A DNA stretch of 64,000 nucleotides from Duganella sp. SG902. Its GTDB lineage: Bacteria > Pseudomonadota > Gammaproteobacteria > Burkholderiales > Burkholderiaceae_D. Below, piece by piece: positions 27,099 to 38,225 of the stretch (the first letter of the stretch is position 1; each line of letters opens with the position of its first letter). Position numbers and translations under genes: made by a program. Location of the stretch: assembly GCF_013376005.1 (NCBI RefSeq), contig NZ_JABMJK010000001.1, positions 620,001-684,000 on the forward strand. Direction: 5' to 3'. The notes below the pieces were generated by a model. It ran no database searches, had not been told where the DNA came from, and saw nothing but the letters and a program-made list of their open reading frames with translations.

Positions 27099-27899
27099 AT
27101 GTCCCGTCACGCCTTCTACACCGCCGCCGCGCTTGCGCTGGGCGCCGCCAGCTCGTTTGCCTGGGCCGAACCGGCCGCCCCACTGGACCGCGCCAGCGTT
27201 TCGCTCGGCGCGTTCTACACCGAGCCGCGCATCAACTACAACGGCGAAACCAACTACGGCCGCATCGACACCGGCACCTACGAGACCGACCACGTCACGC
27301 TGCCGCGCGTGAAGGCACAGCTGCTGCTGGGCGACACGCAGGGTCTGGACTTCGACTACTACCGCTACGACAAAACCTACAGCCCCAGCCTGAGCGGCAG
27401 CACCAACATCAACGGCCTGCCGCTGACCGGCAACGGCAAGCTGGACGCCAAGCTCAGGCTCGATCTCGCCAACCTCGCCTATAAATGGTGGATAGGCAGT
27501 GGCAGCGGCAAGGACGTGTTCGGCGTGGGCATCGGCGCGGCCTACTATCGCGCCCGCGTGGACGGCACGGCCAGCGGCGTGTTGAACGGCGTGGCCGGCA
27601 ACGCGGCGTACTCGGAAAGCGAGCATGCGTATGCGCCGCTGGTGGAGCTGGGCTGGCGCCACGCCATCTCGGACAATGTGCGCGTGTATGCGGACGCTTC
27701 CGGCATCAAGAAGAACGGCGGCAAGATCCATGGCCACATCTACGGCGGCGCCATCGGCGTGGAATGGTATCCGACGCCGGCGGTGGGCGTGGTGGCTGAA
27801 TACAGCACCAGCCGGATCAGCCTGACGCGCGACCGCGACGACACCGATTTGAATGTGCGCCTGAGCGGTCCGGCGGCTTACGTCAAGTTCCGCTTCTAA
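27099..27899 (+). CDS. Outer-membrane beta-barrel protein
   Basis: 266 aa. Signal peptide of about 23 residues (cut after AWA), then alternating aromatic strands ending YVKFRF, a terminal Phe recognised by the BAM complex. Strand content and size suggest an 8-10-stranded barrel. No family name is certain. AAGGAG precedes ATG 27099. Its 3' end overlaps the convergent ArsR gene by 17 nt. Confidence 0.72.
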   Translation: MSRHAFYTAAALALGAASSFAWAEPAAPLDRASVSLGAFYTEPRINYNGETNYGRIDTGTYETDHVTLPRVKAQLLLGDTQGLDFDYYRYDKTYSPSLSGSTNINGLPLTGNGKLDAKLRLDLANLAYKWWIGSGSGKDVFGVGIGAAYYRARVDGTASGVLNGVAGNAAYSESEHAYAPLVELGWRHAISDNVRVYADASGIKKNGGKIHGHIYGGAIGVEWYPTPAVGVVAEYSTSRISLTRDRDDTDLNVRLSGPAAYVKFRF

Positions 27900-28563
27900 G
27901 CAGCGCGCCCAGCTCCTTCTTGCCGCTGGCCGACAACGTCAGCGCGCGCGTGTCGTCGCCGCGTTGCAGCCAGCCGCGCTCGATGAAGTTGTCCAGCAGC
28001 GCGACCGCCAGCGGGCCGGCGAAGTGGTCGCGCCGCTCGGACCAGTCGACGCAGCCGTATAGCTGGCGCGGGCTTTCGCTTATAACCACGCCCAGCTCGC
28101 GCAGGCGTTGCGTGCCCGCCGCGGTCAGGACAAATTCGTGCGCATCGCCTTGGACCCAGCCGTTGTCGACGAAGCAGCGGCATAGGTCGACGCCCAGCAC
28201 ACCGGCCAGGTGGCCGTAACAACTGCGGGCGTGGCGCAGGCCGCGCATAGCCGGCGCTTTCCAACGCGTGGTTTCAGGCAGAGCGCCGTCGGCCACGCGC
28301 AACAGGGCTTCCAGCGCGTGGGCGACGTTGCCGTCCGCGAGCATGTAATAGCGATGGCGGCCCTGGGCGCGCACGCGCGCCAGGCCCTCGTCCACCAACA
28401 GCTTGAGATGTTGCGATGCCGTGGGCGCGGACACGCCGGCGTGTTGCGCGAGCTCGGTGGCGGTGTAAAAGCGGCCATCGAGAAGGCGCGACAGCATCAG
28501 CGCCCGCGTCGGATCGCCTATCGCCGCCGCCACGCGCGCAAAACGCGGCTGCGCCGCGGTCAC
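27883..28563 (-). CDS. ArsR-family transcriptional regulator
   Basis: 226 aa from GTG 28563, which overlaps the upstream stop (GTGA). The N-terminal winged helix (ATELAQHAGVSAPTASQHLKLL, residues about 33-55) is ArsR-type and followed by the beta-wing (GRHRYYML). The C-terminal half (about 120 residues) is longer than in metal-sensing ArsR and carries several cysteines (SCYGHLAG, LCRCFV), so it may sense redox or a ligand. It probably regulates the NIPSNAP-ABM genes just upstream in the same operon. Confidence 0.82.
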   Translation of the reverse strand: MTAAQPRFARVAAAIGDPTRALMLSRLLDGRFYTATELAQHAGVSAPTASQHLKLLVDEGLARVRAQGRHRYYMLADGNVAHALEALLRVADGALPETTRWKAPAMRGLRHARSCYGHLAGVLGVDLCRCFVDNGWVQGDAHEFVLTAAGTQRLRELGVVISESPRQLYGCVDWSERRDHFAGPLAVALLDNFIERGWLQRGDDTRALTLSASGKKELGALLRSGT

Positions 28564-28934
28564 GACGCGCCCGCCGGCTTGACCGCTACGTTCGCGCCGA
28601 TCGGCAATGCGTCGGCGGGCGCTTGGGCGCGGCCGTCCATGCCGTAGTCGCGGATGACGGAGGCGACGCGCAAGCGATAGCCTTCGAACACGCCGCCGCG
28701 CCCGGCCGCCTGTGCCGCGCGATGCTCCTCCCGCCGCCGCCACGCCTGCACCGCTTCCTCATCGCGCCAGAACGACAGGGACAGCATCTTGCCCGGCGTG
28801 GTGATGCTGGTGAAGCGCTCCACCGAGATGAAGCCATCCACATTGGCCAGCATTGGCCCGAGCCGCGCGGCGCGCTCCAGATACTCGGCCCGGCCGTCCG
28901 CGCTGGGCACCACTTCGAAAATCACGGCGATCAT
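28560..28934 (-). CDS. Antibiotic biosynthesis monooxygenase (ABM) domain protein
   Basis: 124 aa ferredoxin-like alpha/beta protein. [20 protein letters not shown] at the start and the [20 protein letters not shown] block fit ABM, a cofactor-free or haem-linked monooxygenase-like fold. The ATG overlaps the NIPSNAP stop and the stop overlaps the ArsR start, so all three are translationally coupled. Substrate unknown. Confidence 0.8.
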   Translation of the reverse strand: MIAVIFEVVPSADGRAEYLERAARLGPMLANVDGFISVERFTSITTPGKMLSLSFWRDEEAVQAWRRREEHRAAQAAGRGGVFEGYRLRVASVIRDYGMDGRAQAPADALPIGANVAVKPAGAS

Positions 28935-29236
28935 GACACGGCCTCTGTAAAAGTGCGCTCCTCGCGCAGGATGAAACGCTGCTGCTGGGCGAAGGCGAAA
29001 TTATCCTTCGCCTCGCTGTCCGCCCGCAGGCGCGCGCGGTAGGCCTCGTATTCGGCCAGCGAGTCGAAGCCCACCAGTCCCCAGGCCTCGTAGTTGGTGC
29101 CTTCCAGCGGCAGGAAGTAGCCCAGCAAGCGCCCGCCCAGGCGCGGAATGATGCGACCCCAATTCTCCGCATAGCGGCGAAACGCCTCGCGCTGGAACGG
29201 GTCGATCTCATAACGGATAAAGCAAGTGATGGTCAT
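28931..29236 (-). CDS. NIPSNAP family protein
   Basis: 101 aa from ATG 29236, preceded by [28 protein letters not shown], then [15 protein letters not shown] and [18 protein letters not shown] are typical NIPSNAP, a dimeric ferredoxin-like fold related to ABM. First gene of the NIPSNAP-ABM-ArsR operon. Likely a small stress or detoxification unit; unproven. Confidence 0.82.
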   Translation of the reverse strand: MTITCFIRYEIDPFQREAFRRYAENWGRIIPRLGGRLLGYFLPLEGTNYEAWGLVGFDSLAEYEAYRARLRADSEAKDNFAFAQQQRFILREERTFTEAVS

Positions 29237-29306
29237 GGCAAGCCTCCTGTTGAAAACACCAGAATAGCCATTCAGGACCGCCAACGCTTAGGCGTGGACC
29301 GAAGTA

Positions 29307-30230
29307 TCAGCCCAGCGCCGCCCGCACTTGCGCCGCCGTCGGGATCGGCGCCACCGCGCCATGGCCCAGCGTCGACAAACCCGCGCTGGCGTTCGCGTAG
29401 CGCACCGCATCGGCCAGCGTGTCGCCGGCGGCCAGGCGCGCCAGCAGCGAACCGTCGAAGCAATCGCCGGCGCCGGTGGCGTCCACCGCCTGCACCGCGC
29501 GCGAGGCCGCCAATTGCGGCTCCGCGCCCTGCTCCGCGTACCATGCGCCGGCCGGACCGGCCTTCAGCACCACCGTCCGCGCGCCCTGCGCACGCGCCCA
29601 GGCGAAGATGGCTGGCACGTCGTCGGTGCCGGCCAGCGTGACCGCTTCGTCCAGGCTGGGGAGGAACAAGTCCGTCATGCCGATGGTGGCGCAAATCGCC
29701 GCGCGTGCGCGCGCCAGAGGCCACAACGACAACCGCAGGTTCGGATCGTAACTGACCTTGGCGCCGGCCGCGCGCGCCGCCTCGATGGCCGCGAACACGG
29801 TGTCGCAGGCGCCGGCCGAAATGGCTTGCGAAATGCCGGATACATGGAACCAGCGGGTGCGTTGTGCCGCGCTCAGATCCATGGTCCGCGGCAGCATGCG
29901 GCTGGCCGCGGAACCCGCGCGCAGATAGCTGAACGAATGGCCCGTTGGGCCGTGATTCACGAAGTACAAACCGGTGGGAGCCTGCGCGTCGCGCGCCACG
30001 CCGCCGACGTCCACACCTTCCGCCTGCCACAGCTCCAGCAGCATGCGGCCGAAGTGGTCCTCGCCCACGCGGCTCAGGTACGCGGTGCGCGCGCCCTGGC
30101 GGCTGGCGGCGATCACCGCGTTGGAGGTGTCGCCGCCAAAACCCTGGCGATACAAAGGCTCGCTGGACTTGGCCTGGTTGAACTCCACCATCGCCTCGCC
30201 CAACGCTACAACGTCAAAATCTGTACTCAT
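29307..30230 (-). CDS. kdgK: 2-dehydro-3-deoxygluconokinase
   Basis: 307 aa PfkB-family sugar kinase. [13 protein letters not shown] is the PfkB N-terminal motif and [17 protein letters not shown] carries the catalytic Asp and anion hole. Length and the N-terminal [12 protein letters not shown] fit KDG kinase, which phosphorylates 2-keto-3-deoxygluconate at C6 on the way to the Entner-Doudoroff pathway. Sugar specificity is inference. The ATG overlaps the leuA stop by 4 nt. Confidence 0.8.
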   Translation of the reverse strand: MSTDFDVVALGEAMVEFNQAKSSEPLYRQGFGGDTSNAVIAASRQGARTAYLSRVGEDHFGRMLLELWQAEGVDVGGVARDAQAPTGLYFVNHGPTGHSFSYLRAGSAASRMLPRTMDLSAAQRTRWFHVSGISQAISAGACDTVFAAIEAARAAGAKVSYDPNLRLSLWPLARARAAICATIGMTDLFLPSLDEAVTLAGTDDVPAIFAWARAQGARTVVLKAGPAGAWYAEQGAEPQLAASRAVQAVDATGAGDCFDGSLLARLAAGDTLADAVRYANASAGLSTLGHGAVAPIPTAAQVRAALG

Positions 30231-31774
30231 GGTTGTGGATTCACTCGCTCGATCTTCGAATGCAGTTTGTTCAGCGCCGCCAGGTAGGCCTTGGCCGACG
30301 CCACGATGATGTCCGGGTCCGCGCCCACGCCGTTGACGATGCGGCCCTCCTTCGACAAGCGCATCGTCACCTCGCCCTGCGACTGCGTGCCGGTGCTGAT
30401 GGCGTTCACCGAGAACAGCACCAGCTCCGCGCCGCTGCCCACCTCGCCCTCGATGGCGTTGACGGTCGCGTCGACCGGACCGTCGCCTCGTCCTTCGCTG
30501 ACGTGTTCCTCGCCATCGACGCTGAACACGATTTTCGCGGTCGGCGTCTCGCCGCTGGCCGAGCGCTGCTCCAGCGAGATGAAGCGATAGAACTCGCTCT
30601 CCTGCGATTGCTGCTCGTCCGATACCAGCGCCAGGATGTCCTCATCAAAGATATCGGCCTTGCGGTCCGCCAGTTCCTTGAAGCGGGCAAAGGCCGCGTT
30701 GACCTCGGCCTCCGACTCCAGATCGATGCCCAGTTCCTGCAGGCGCTGCTTGAAGGCGTTGCGGCCGGACAGCTTGCCCAGCACGATCTTGGTCGCGGTC
30801 CAGCCCACGTCCTCCGCGCGCATGATCTCGTAGGTCTCGCGCGACTTCAGCATGCCGTCCTGGTGGATGCCGGAAGCATGCGCGAACGCGTTCGCGCCCA
30901 CCACCGCCTTGTTCGGCTGCACCGCGAAGCCGGTAATCTGCGACACCATCTTGGACGCCGCCACGATCTGCGTGGTGTCGATGCCGCATTCGAGATTGTA
31001 GTAGCCGCCGCGCGTGCGCAGCGCCATCACCACCTCTTCCAGCGCGGTATTGCCGGCGCGTTCGCCCAGGCCGTTGATGGTGCACTCGATCTGGCGCGCG
31101 CCGCCGATCACCACACCGGCCAGCGAGTTGGCCACCGCCAGCCCAAGGTCGTTGTGGCAGTGCACCGACCACACCGCCTTGTCGGAATTGGGAATGCGCT
31201 CGCGCAGGCGGCGGATGGTTTCGCCGAACAGCTCCGGCACCGCGTAGCCCACCGTGTCGGGGAAGTTGATGGTGGTGGCGCCTTCGGCGATCACGCCTTC
31301 CAGCACGCGGCACAGGAAATCCTCATCCGAGCGGCTGCCGTCTTCCGGGCTGAATTCGATATCGTCGGTATGCTGGCGGGCGAAGCGCACCGCGTTGCGC
31401 GCCTGCTCCAGCACCTGCTCCGGCAGCATGCGCAGCTTGGCCTCCATGTGCAGTTTGGAAGTGGCGATGAAGGTGTGGATGCGTTTGCGCTCGGCCGGCA
31501 GCAGCGCTTCGGCGGCGCGGGCGATGTCGCGGTCATTGGCGCGCGACAGCGAGCAAATGGTCGACTCGCGCACCGCGGTGGCAATCGCCTTGATCGATTC
31601 GAAATCGCCGGGCGAGGCGGCGGCGAAGCCGGCCTCGATGACGTCCACGCGCAAGCGCTCCAGCTGCTTGGCGATGCGGACCTTCTCGTCCTTGGTCATC
31701 GAAGCGCCCGGCGATTGCTCGCCGTCGCGCAGCGTGGTGTCGAAGATGATAAGGCGGTTGGATGAGTTGCTCAT
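30227..31774 (-). CDS. leuA: 2-isopropylmalate synthase
   Basis: 515 aa from ATG 31774. The N-terminus ([16 protein letters not shown]) is the HMGL-like catalytic motif with metal-binding Asp, the HCHNDLG-type motif is [15 protein letters not shown], and the C-terminal third is the LeuA regulatory domain that binds leucine. It condenses acetyl-CoA with 2-oxoisovalerate, starting leucine synthesis. It lies downstream of pssA, as in many Burkholderiales. Confidence 0.96.
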   Translation of the reverse strand: MSNSSNRLIIFDTTLRDGEQSPGASMTKDEKVRIAKQLERLRVDVIEAGFAAASPGDFESIKAIATAVRESTICSLSRANDRDIARAAEALLPAERKRIHTFIATSKLHMEAKLRMLPEQVLEQARNAVRFARQHTDDIEFSPEDGSRSDEDFLCRVLEGVIAEGATTINFPDTVGYAVPELFGETIRRLRERIPNSDKAVWSVHCHNDLGLAVANSLAGVVIGGARQIECTINGLGERAGNTALEEVVMALRTRGGYYNLECGIDTTQIVAASKMVSQITGFAVQPNKAVVGANAFAHASGIHQDGMLKSRETYEIMRAEDVGWTATKIVLGKLSGRNAFKQRLQELGIDLESEAEVNAAFARFKELADRKADIFDEDILALVSDEQQSQESEFYRFISLEQRSASGETPTAKIVFSVDGEEHVSEGRGDGPVDATVNAIEGEVGSGAELVLFSVNAISTGTQSQGEVTMRLSKEGRIVNGVGADPDIIVASAKAYLAALNKLHSKIERVNPQP

Positions 31775-31830
31775 GATAGCTCCGTGGCTGATGCTTCGTT
31801 GCTTGAATCTCAGGGCCTGCCGCCCCGTGC

Positions 31831-32709
31831 TTAATGACGTTCGCTCGGATCGTCGCTGTCCATCTCGGTCTGGATCAGGCTGACCTTCTTGCCCTTGGCC
31901 GCGCGCCATGCGGCGACCACGTAGCCGGACAGGCCGTAGATCGCGAACAGAGGCCACAGCGTGGCGGCCGGTTTAATGGCGATCAGCGCCAGGCCAAGCG
32001 CGATCAGGAACACGCCGATGAAAGGCACCGGCTTGCGGAAGTTCACATCCTTGAAACTGTAGAACGGCACGTTGCTGACCATGGTCAGGCCGGCGAAGAT
32101 GGCGATGCCCCACGAGACCCAGGCCATCTCCAGTCCCGAGATATTGGTCTCCAGATCGAGGATCATCAAAATGAAGCCGGCCATCAGCGCGGCGGCCGAT
32201 GGCGACGGCATGCCCTGGAAGTAGCGCTTGTCCACCACCTCGATGTTGGTATTGAAGCGCGCCAGACGCAGCGCGGCGCCGGCACAATACACAAAGGCGG
32301 CGATCCAACCGAGCTTGCCCAGGCCGCGCAGCGACCACTCGTACATCACCAGCGCCGGCGCGGCGCCGAAGGACACCATGTCCGACAGCGAATCGTACTG
32401 CGCGCCGAATTCGCTCTGCGTGTTGGTCAGGCGCGCCACGCGGCCGTCCAGGCCATCGAGCACCATGGCGATGAAGATAGCCCAGGCGGCGTGCTCGAAC
32501 TTCTGGTTCATCGCCATGACGATGGCGTAGAAGCCGCAGAACAGCGCGGCCGTGGTGAAGGCGTTCGGCAGCAGATAAATGCCGCGATGGCGCGGCCGGT
32601 CCAGATCCTCCCCGCGGGCGCGGCGTGCAAAACGGCTGAAGCGCGACGTCTTGGGCAGCTTGGCTTGGGCCGCGCTGTTCTTGGCGCGGCGGCGGGGGAA
32701 GTTGGGCAT
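31831..32709 (-). CDS. pssA: CDP-diacylglycerol-serine O-phosphatidyltransferase
   Basis: 292 aa. The CDP-alcohol phosphatidyltransferase motif is complete ([12 protein letters not shown], then GAQYDSLSD). Several hydrophobic helices follow, and a basic N-terminal extension of about 45 residues lies on the cytoplasmic side. It makes phosphatidylserine, the precursor of phosphatidylethanolamine. Its position between leuA and the ilv region matches Burkholderia and Ralstonia gene order. Confidence 0.92.
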   Translation of the reverse strand: MPNFPRRRAKNSAAQAKLPKTSRFSRFARRARGEDLDRPRHRGIYLLPNAFTTAALFCGFYAIVMAMNQKFEHAAWAIFIAMVLDGLDGRVARLTNTQSEFGAQYDSLSDMVSFGAAPALVMYEWSLRGLGKLGWIAAFVYCAGAALRLARFNTNIEVVDKRYFQGMPSPSAAALMAGFILMILDLETNISGLEMAWVSWGIAIFAGLTMVSNVPFYSFKDVNFRKPVPFIGVFLIALGLALIAIKPAATLWPLFAIYGLSGYVVAAWRAAKGKKVSLIQTEMDSDDPSERH

Positions 32710-32764
32710 AATGGTCCGTTTCTGGTTATCTGGTTTGCGCCCTCATTATAGAGGAGCCGGTCGC

Positions 32765-33511
32765 TTACTTGAAGCGCACCTTGCCCACCAGCCGCATCGA
32801 CAGCGTGGTCTCGCCGGGCTCGAAACTCGGCTCGGCCACGGGCGGAGGTGGCGCCGGCGCGGCGGCCATCGCCGCCATGCGCGCTCCGCCCACTTCCACC
32901 CGGTTGGCGTAATTGCCCGAGCCCTCGAAGTCCACCGTATCGAGCACCGCGTCGCTGACCTTGCGGCCCATGGCCTTGGCGATCGAAGTGATGCGCTCAT
33001 TCAAGTTCAGGTAAGTAGCGGCAATACGCTGATCTTCCAGCTGGCGCGTGGTTTCCGGCGTCAGGCCGAAGTGGAGATAATTCAGGCTGAGGATGGACTG
33101 GGCGGCGGCGACGGTCCTGGGCAGGCTGTCGAGGTTGGAGGTCACCACCTGCAGCGACTGACCCACGCGCCAGGCGGTCGGCACGCGTGGCTTGCGTTGC
33201 TGGCCCGGCTGCAGCGGCGGCTCCTCCTGATAGACCGGGTAGGTGTAGTAATTCTGGGTTTTCAGGCTGGCTTGGGGATCGGCCTTTTTGAGGATCTCCT
33301 GGCCCTGCTTCATCTTGGTGTTGACGCGCGAGGCGGCGGCGGCCTTGTCCTTGTCGACCTCCTCCACCGAGAAGGTGGCGGTGGCCTGATCGTTGGCGCG
33401 CTTGACCTCGCCGAACGCCGGCACCACCACCAGCGTGCCGGCGGTCGACAGCGATTGCGCCTGGGCGGAGAAAACGCAGGCTGCCAGGGCGGCAGCGGCA
33501 AGATATTTCAT
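32765..33511 (-). CDS. SIMPL-domain (DUF541) periplasmic protein
   Basis: 248 aa from ATG 33511 with a Sec signal peptide of about 18 residues. LVVVPAFGEVKRANDQATAT and the repeated DPQASLKTQ and VSDAVLDTVDF blocks are SIMPL/DUF541 features. These are periplasmic proteins implicated in oxidative-stress survival. C-terminus ends in a Phe-Lys strand like its paralogue next door. Confidence 0.8.
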   Translation of the reverse strand: MKYLAAAALAACVFSAQAQSLSTAGTLVVVPAFGEVKRANDQATATFSVEEVDKDKAAAASRVNTKMKQGQEILKKADPQASLKTQNYYTYPVYQEEPPLQPGQQRKPRVPTAWRVGQSLQVVTSNLDSLPRTVAAAQSILSLNYLHFGLTPETTRQLEDQRIAATYLNLNERITSIAKAMGRKVSDAVLDTVDFEGSGNYANRVEVGGARMAAMAAAPAPPPPVAEPSFEPGETTLSMRLVGKVRFK

Positions 33512-33573
33512 GGCGGGCTCCAGTGTTGAGATAAAAACAAACTTTACCTCAAACACTGGCGCCGGGGTGGGAC

Positions 33574-34338
33574 TTACTTGAAGCGGATTTTGCCGACCAG
33601 TTGCATCTGCAGCGTGGTCTCTCCCGGCTCGAAGCTCGGCTCGGCCACGTCCGCGCTGCTGGGGGCTTTGGCGACGCGCATCATCAGCGGCTCGGCGGCT
33701 GGGCGCGCCTCGGTGTAATTGCCGGAACCTTCGAAATCGACCGTATCGAGCACGGCGTCGCTCACCTTGCGGCCCATGGCGGTGGCGATGAAGCCGATGC
33801 GCTCGTTCAGGTTCTTGTAGGTGGCGGCGATGCGCTGATCGTCGAGTTTTTTGGTGGTTTCAGGCGTGAGGCCAAAGTTAATGCCGTTCAGCGTCAGGAT
33901 CTTCTGGGCGGCGGCCACGGTTTTCGGCAGCTTATCGAGATTGGTGGTGGTCACCTCCAGGTACTGGCCGACGCGCCAGGCGGTCGGCAGGCGCTGCTTG
34001 ACTGGCTGGCCGTTGGGCAGCACGCGCTCCTCCGGATAGACCGGATAGGTGTAATAGCCTTGGGTTTTCAGGCTGGCTTGCGGATCTTCCTTCTTGACGA
34101 TCTCCTGGCCCTGCTTCATCTTCGCGTTGACGCGGGAAGCGGCGGCGGCCTTGTCCTTGTCCTGCTCTTCAATGGCGAGGGTGACGACGGCCTGATCGTT
34201 GGCGTGTTTGACTTCGCCATAGGCCGGCACCACCACCAGCGTACCGGTGGTCGGCAGCGATTCAGTCGGAGCGGCGTGCGCGGCCAGCGCGATCGACGTG
34301 ATGGCGGCAACGGCGGCGAAGTTTCTCAAGATAGTCAT
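33574..34338 (-). CDS. SIMPL-domain (DUF541) periplasmic protein, paralogue
   Basis: 254 aa, signal peptide of about 22 residues (cut after AHA). It shares most of its sequence with the gene at 32765, which follows 62 nt later, so the pair is a tandem duplication. Differences cluster in the Pro-rich region near the C-terminus. Same proposed role in envelope stress. Confidence 0.8.
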   Translation of the reverse strand: MTILRNFAAVAAITSIALAAHAAPTESLPTTGTLVVVPAYGEVKHANDQAVVTLAIEEQDKDKAAAASRVNAKMKQGQEIVKKEDPQASLKTQGYYTYPVYPEERVLPNGQPVKQRLPTAWRVGQYLEVTTTNLDKLPKTVAAAQKILTLNGINFGLTPETTKKLDDQRIAATYKNLNERIGFIATAMGRKVSDAVLDTVDFEGSGNYTEARPAAEPLMMRVAKAPSSADVAEPSFEPGETTLQMQLVGKIRFK

Positions 34339-34426
34339 ACGGGCTCCAAAGTTAAAGTTACGACAAGCCGAACTCTACCTGAATTTACAAAACATACCTG
34401 TAAGACATAGTGACCATATGTAACAG

Positions 34427-34564
34427 ATTCGGGGTGAGCTCTGACATTCGGACAACCGCACCTGTTCTTTGATATAGCTCAATACGCGAATTGGGCTACT
34501 TTGGCGTATTGAGCTAGATCAAAGGGTAGCGTTAGCTGTCCGAATGTCAGAGCTGACCCCGAAT
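34427..34564. repeat. 138-bp nested inverted repeat with GGGGTCAG/CTGACCCC ends
   Basis: Left arm 34427-34454 and right arm 34537-34564 are 28-bp complements with one mismatch. Inside lies a second 20-bp inverted repeat (TTTGATATAGCTCAATACGC and its complement, one mismatch). The whole could fold into a long hairpin. Its ends resemble those of the palindrome at 48119. It fills most of the 292-bp gap between 33574's start and the next gene; no promoter-like signal is clear in the rest. Confidence 0.75.
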
Positions 34565-34630
34565 TAAGGATAGGCTAATTGATGGCGGTGGGGAGCTTGC
34601 TATCATGCGACCTCATCATGGAGGCTGACG

Positions 34631-34879
34631 ATGGCGATCCTGGAATTTTTTATGCCGCTGCTGTTCGAGGTCGTGTTCTACGGCGTGGGCCGCTTCGTCA
34701 TTCCTATCGTCTCGCTGGGCCGCGCCCGGGCGGAGACGCCGAAGGAAGCCATCTATAGCTCTACCGTCTTCTATACCCGCAGCGAAGACAAGGTCGTCAT
34801 TTCCGGCGCCTTCACCATGGTCTTCGGCATCGTTTGCCTGATCCTGCTCTGTATTCTCGCTTATCAGTTCCAGAAATAA
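34631..34879 (+). CDS. Small membrane protein
   Basis: 82 aa with two hydrophobic segments (residues about 4-28 and 58-79). The start ATG follows TGGAGG closely. No family recognised. It ends in a strong terminator shared with ilvC. Function unknown. Confidence 0.7.
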   Translation: MAILEFFMPLLFEVVFYGVGRFVIPIVSLGRARAETPKEAIYSSTVFYTRSEDKVVISGAFTMVFGIVCLILLCILAYQFQK

Positions 34880-34906
34880 AAAAGCCGGCACAAGCCGGCT
34901 TTTTTT
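34878..34906. terminator. Bidirectional intrinsic terminator
   Basis: GCCGGC ACAA GCCGGC hairpin flanked by an A run on the left and a T run on the right, between the small membrane protein gene (+) and ilvC (-). Confidence 0.9.
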
Positions 34907-34924
34907 GCGTGAGGAAGGAACCGT

Positions 34925-36001
<1,077 letters not shown>

Positions 36002-36493
36002 TTAAACTTTGAGGATGCGTTCGCCGCGTCCGATGCCGGAACCGCCGGTGCGGACCGTCTCCAGGATGGAGGCGCGGTCGATCGAATCGATAAACGCGTC
36101 GAGCTTGCTCTTGGCGCCGGTCAGTTCAATCGTGTAGCTTTTCTCGGTGACGTCGATGATGCGGCCGCGGAAGATGTCGGCGGTGCGCTTCATTTCCTCG
36201 CGTTCCTTGCCCACCGCGCGCACTTTGATCAGCATCAGCTCGCGCTCGATGTGCTGGCCTTCGGTCAGGTCCACCACTTTCACCACCTCGATCAGGCGGT
36301 TCAGGTGCTTGGTGATCTGTTCGATGATGTCGTCCGAACCGGTGGTGACGATGGTCATGCGCGACAGGGTTGGGTCCTCGGTCGGCGCCACGGTCAGCGT
36401 TTCGATGTTGTAGCCACGGGCCGAGAACAGGCCTACCACGCGCGACAGCGCGCCGGCTTCGTTTTCCAGCAAGACAGAAATAATGTGTCGCAT
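36002..36493 (-). CDS. ilvH: Acetolactate synthase small subunit
   Basis: 163 aa. N-terminal ACT domain (HIISVLLENEAGALSRVVGLFSARGYNI) that binds valine, then the C-terminal ACT-like domain. It activates IlvB and gives feedback inhibition. It starts 1 nt after the ilvB stop. Confidence 0.95.
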   Translation of the reverse strand: MRHIISVLLENEAGALSRVVGLFSARGYNIETLTVAPTEDPTLSRMTIVTTGSDDIIEQITKHLNRLIEVVKVVDLTEGQHIERELMLIKVRAVGKEREEMKRTADIFRGRIIDVTEKSYTIELTGAKSKLDAFIDSIDRASILETVRTGGSGIGRGERILKV

Positions 36494-36494
36494 G

Positions 36495-38225
36495 TTAGAG
36501 ATCCTCCGAACCCAGCAGCATTTCAGAGAGACCCTTGCCGGCTTTCACCATCGGCCAGACGTTTTCTCCTTGGTCGGTAATGAAGTTCATGAAGACCAGC
36601 TTGTCTTTCATGGCGAAGGCGTCGCGCAGCGCGCCGTCGACGTCGCCCGGCTTTTCAATGCGCATGCCGACGTGGCCATAGGCCTCGGCCAGCTTCTCGA
36701 AGTTCGGCAGCGAGTCCATGTAGGACTCGGAGTAGCGCGAGCCGTAGTCGATCTGCTGCCATTGGCGCACCATGCCCAGGAAGCGGTTGTTCAGCATGAT
36801 GATCTTCGGCGTCAGGTGGTACTGTTTGCAGGTCGCCAGTTCCTGGATGCACATCTGGATCGAGCCTTCGCCGGTGATGCAGGCAACGGTGGCGTCCGGA
36901 TTGGCCATCTGCACGCCCATGGCGTACGGCAGGCCGACACCCATGGTGCCCAGGCCGCCCGAGTTGACCCAGCGCTTGGGCTTGTCGAAGCCGTAGTACT
37001 GCGCGGCCCACATCTGGTGCTGGCCGACGTCGGAGGTGATGAAGGCGTCGCCCTTGGTCACTTCCCACAGTTTTTCCACCACGGCTTGCGGCTTGATGAC
37101 CAGGTCGGACGAGGCGTACTTCAGGCAATCCTTGCCGCGCCATTCGTTGATCTGCTTCCACCAGTTGCTCAGCGCAGGGGCGTTCGGCTTGGCGTCCGCC
37201 GCGTCCAGCTGGGCCAGGAATTCGATCAGCACGTCCTTGACGTTGCCGACGATCGGAATATCCACTTTCACACGCTTGGAGATCGACGATGGGTCGATGT
37301 CGACGTGGATGATCTTGCGCGGGTTGGTCGCGAAGTGTTTCGGGTTGCCGATCACGCGGTCGTCGAAGCGCGCGCCGATGGCGATCAGCACGTCGCAGTT
37401 CTGCATCGCCATGTTGGCTTCGTAGGTGCCGTGCATGCCCGGCATGCCGACGAACTTGTCGTCGCTGGCGCGGTAGGCACCCAGGCCCATCAGCGTGTTG
37501 GTGACCGGGAAGCCCAGCTTGTCGACCAGTTTGTTCAGTTCCGGCGAGGCATTGGCCAGGATCACGCCGCCGCCGGTGTAGATCATCGGGCGTTCGGCTT
37601 GCAGCAGCAGCTGGACTGCCTTGCGGATCTGGCCGGAGTGGCCTTTGTCGACCGGTTTGTACGAGCGCATCTCGACCTCTTTCGGGTACGAGAAGGTCGT
37701 TTTGTGCATCGAGATGTCCTTCGGAATATCGACCAGCACAGGGCCTGGACGGCCGGTGCGGGCGATGAAGAAGGCTTTCTTGATGGTCTCGGCCAAGTCC
37801 TTGACGTCCTTGACGAGGAAATTGTGCTTGACCACAGGACGTGTAATGCCGACGGTGTCGCATTCCTGGAAGGCATCCTGGCCGATGGCGTGGCTAGGCA
37901 CCTGGCCCGAGATCACGACCATGGGGATGGAATCCATGTAGGCGGTGGACAGGCCAGTCACGGCATTGGTCACGCCCGGACCGGAGGTCACGAGGGCAAC
38001 GCCGACCTTGTTCGAGGAGCGCGAGTAAGCATCTGCGGCGTGGATCGCGGCCTGCTCGTGGCGTACCAGAACGTGTTGGAATTTGTCTTGCTTGAAGATG
38101 GCGTCGTAGATGTAGAGTACGGCACCGCCAGGATAGCCAAAGACGTGTTCAACGCCCTCTTCGGCCAGGCAGCGCACGACAATTTCTGCGCCCGTAAGTT
38201 GTGAACTAGATGCTTCGGTATTCAT
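36495..38225 (-). CDS. ilvB: Acetolactate synthase large subunit
   Basis: 576 aa ThDP enzyme. VEHVFGYPGGAVLYIYDAIF carries the catalytic Glu region at the N-terminus; the C-terminal GEGSIQMCIQELAT and NNRFLGMVRQWQ blocks bind ThDP-Mg. It makes acetolactate and acetohydroxybutyrate. The gene could equally be named ilvI. First gene of the ilvBHC operon. Confidence 0.96.
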   Translation of the reverse strand: MNTEASSSQLTGAEIVVRCLAEEGVEHVFGYPGGAVLYIYDAIFKQDKFQHVLVRHEQAAIHAADAYSRSSNKVGVALVTSGPGVTNAVTGLSTAYMDSIPMVVISGQVPSHAIGQDAFQECDTVGITRPVVKHNFLVKDVKDLAETIKKAFFIARTGRPGPVLVDIPKDISMHKTTFSYPKEVEMRSYKPVDKGHSGQIRKAVQLLLQAERPMIYTGGGVILANASPELNKLVDKLGFPVTNTLMGLGAYRASDDKFVGMPGMHGTYEANMAMQNCDVLIAIGARFDDRVIGNPKHFATNPRKIIHVDIDPSSISKRVKVDIPIVGNVKDVLIEFLAQLDAADAKPNAPALSNWWKQINEWRGKDCLKYASSDLVIKPQAVVEKLWEVTKGDAFITSDVGQHQMWAAQYYGFDKPKRWVNSGGLGTMGVGLPYAMGVQMANPDATVACITGEGSIQMCIQELATCKQYHLTPKIIMLNNRFLGMVRQWQQIDYGSRYSESYMDSLPNFEKLAEAYGHVGMRIEKPGDVDGALRDAFAMKDKLVFMNFITDQGENVWPMVKAGKGLSEMLLGSEDL

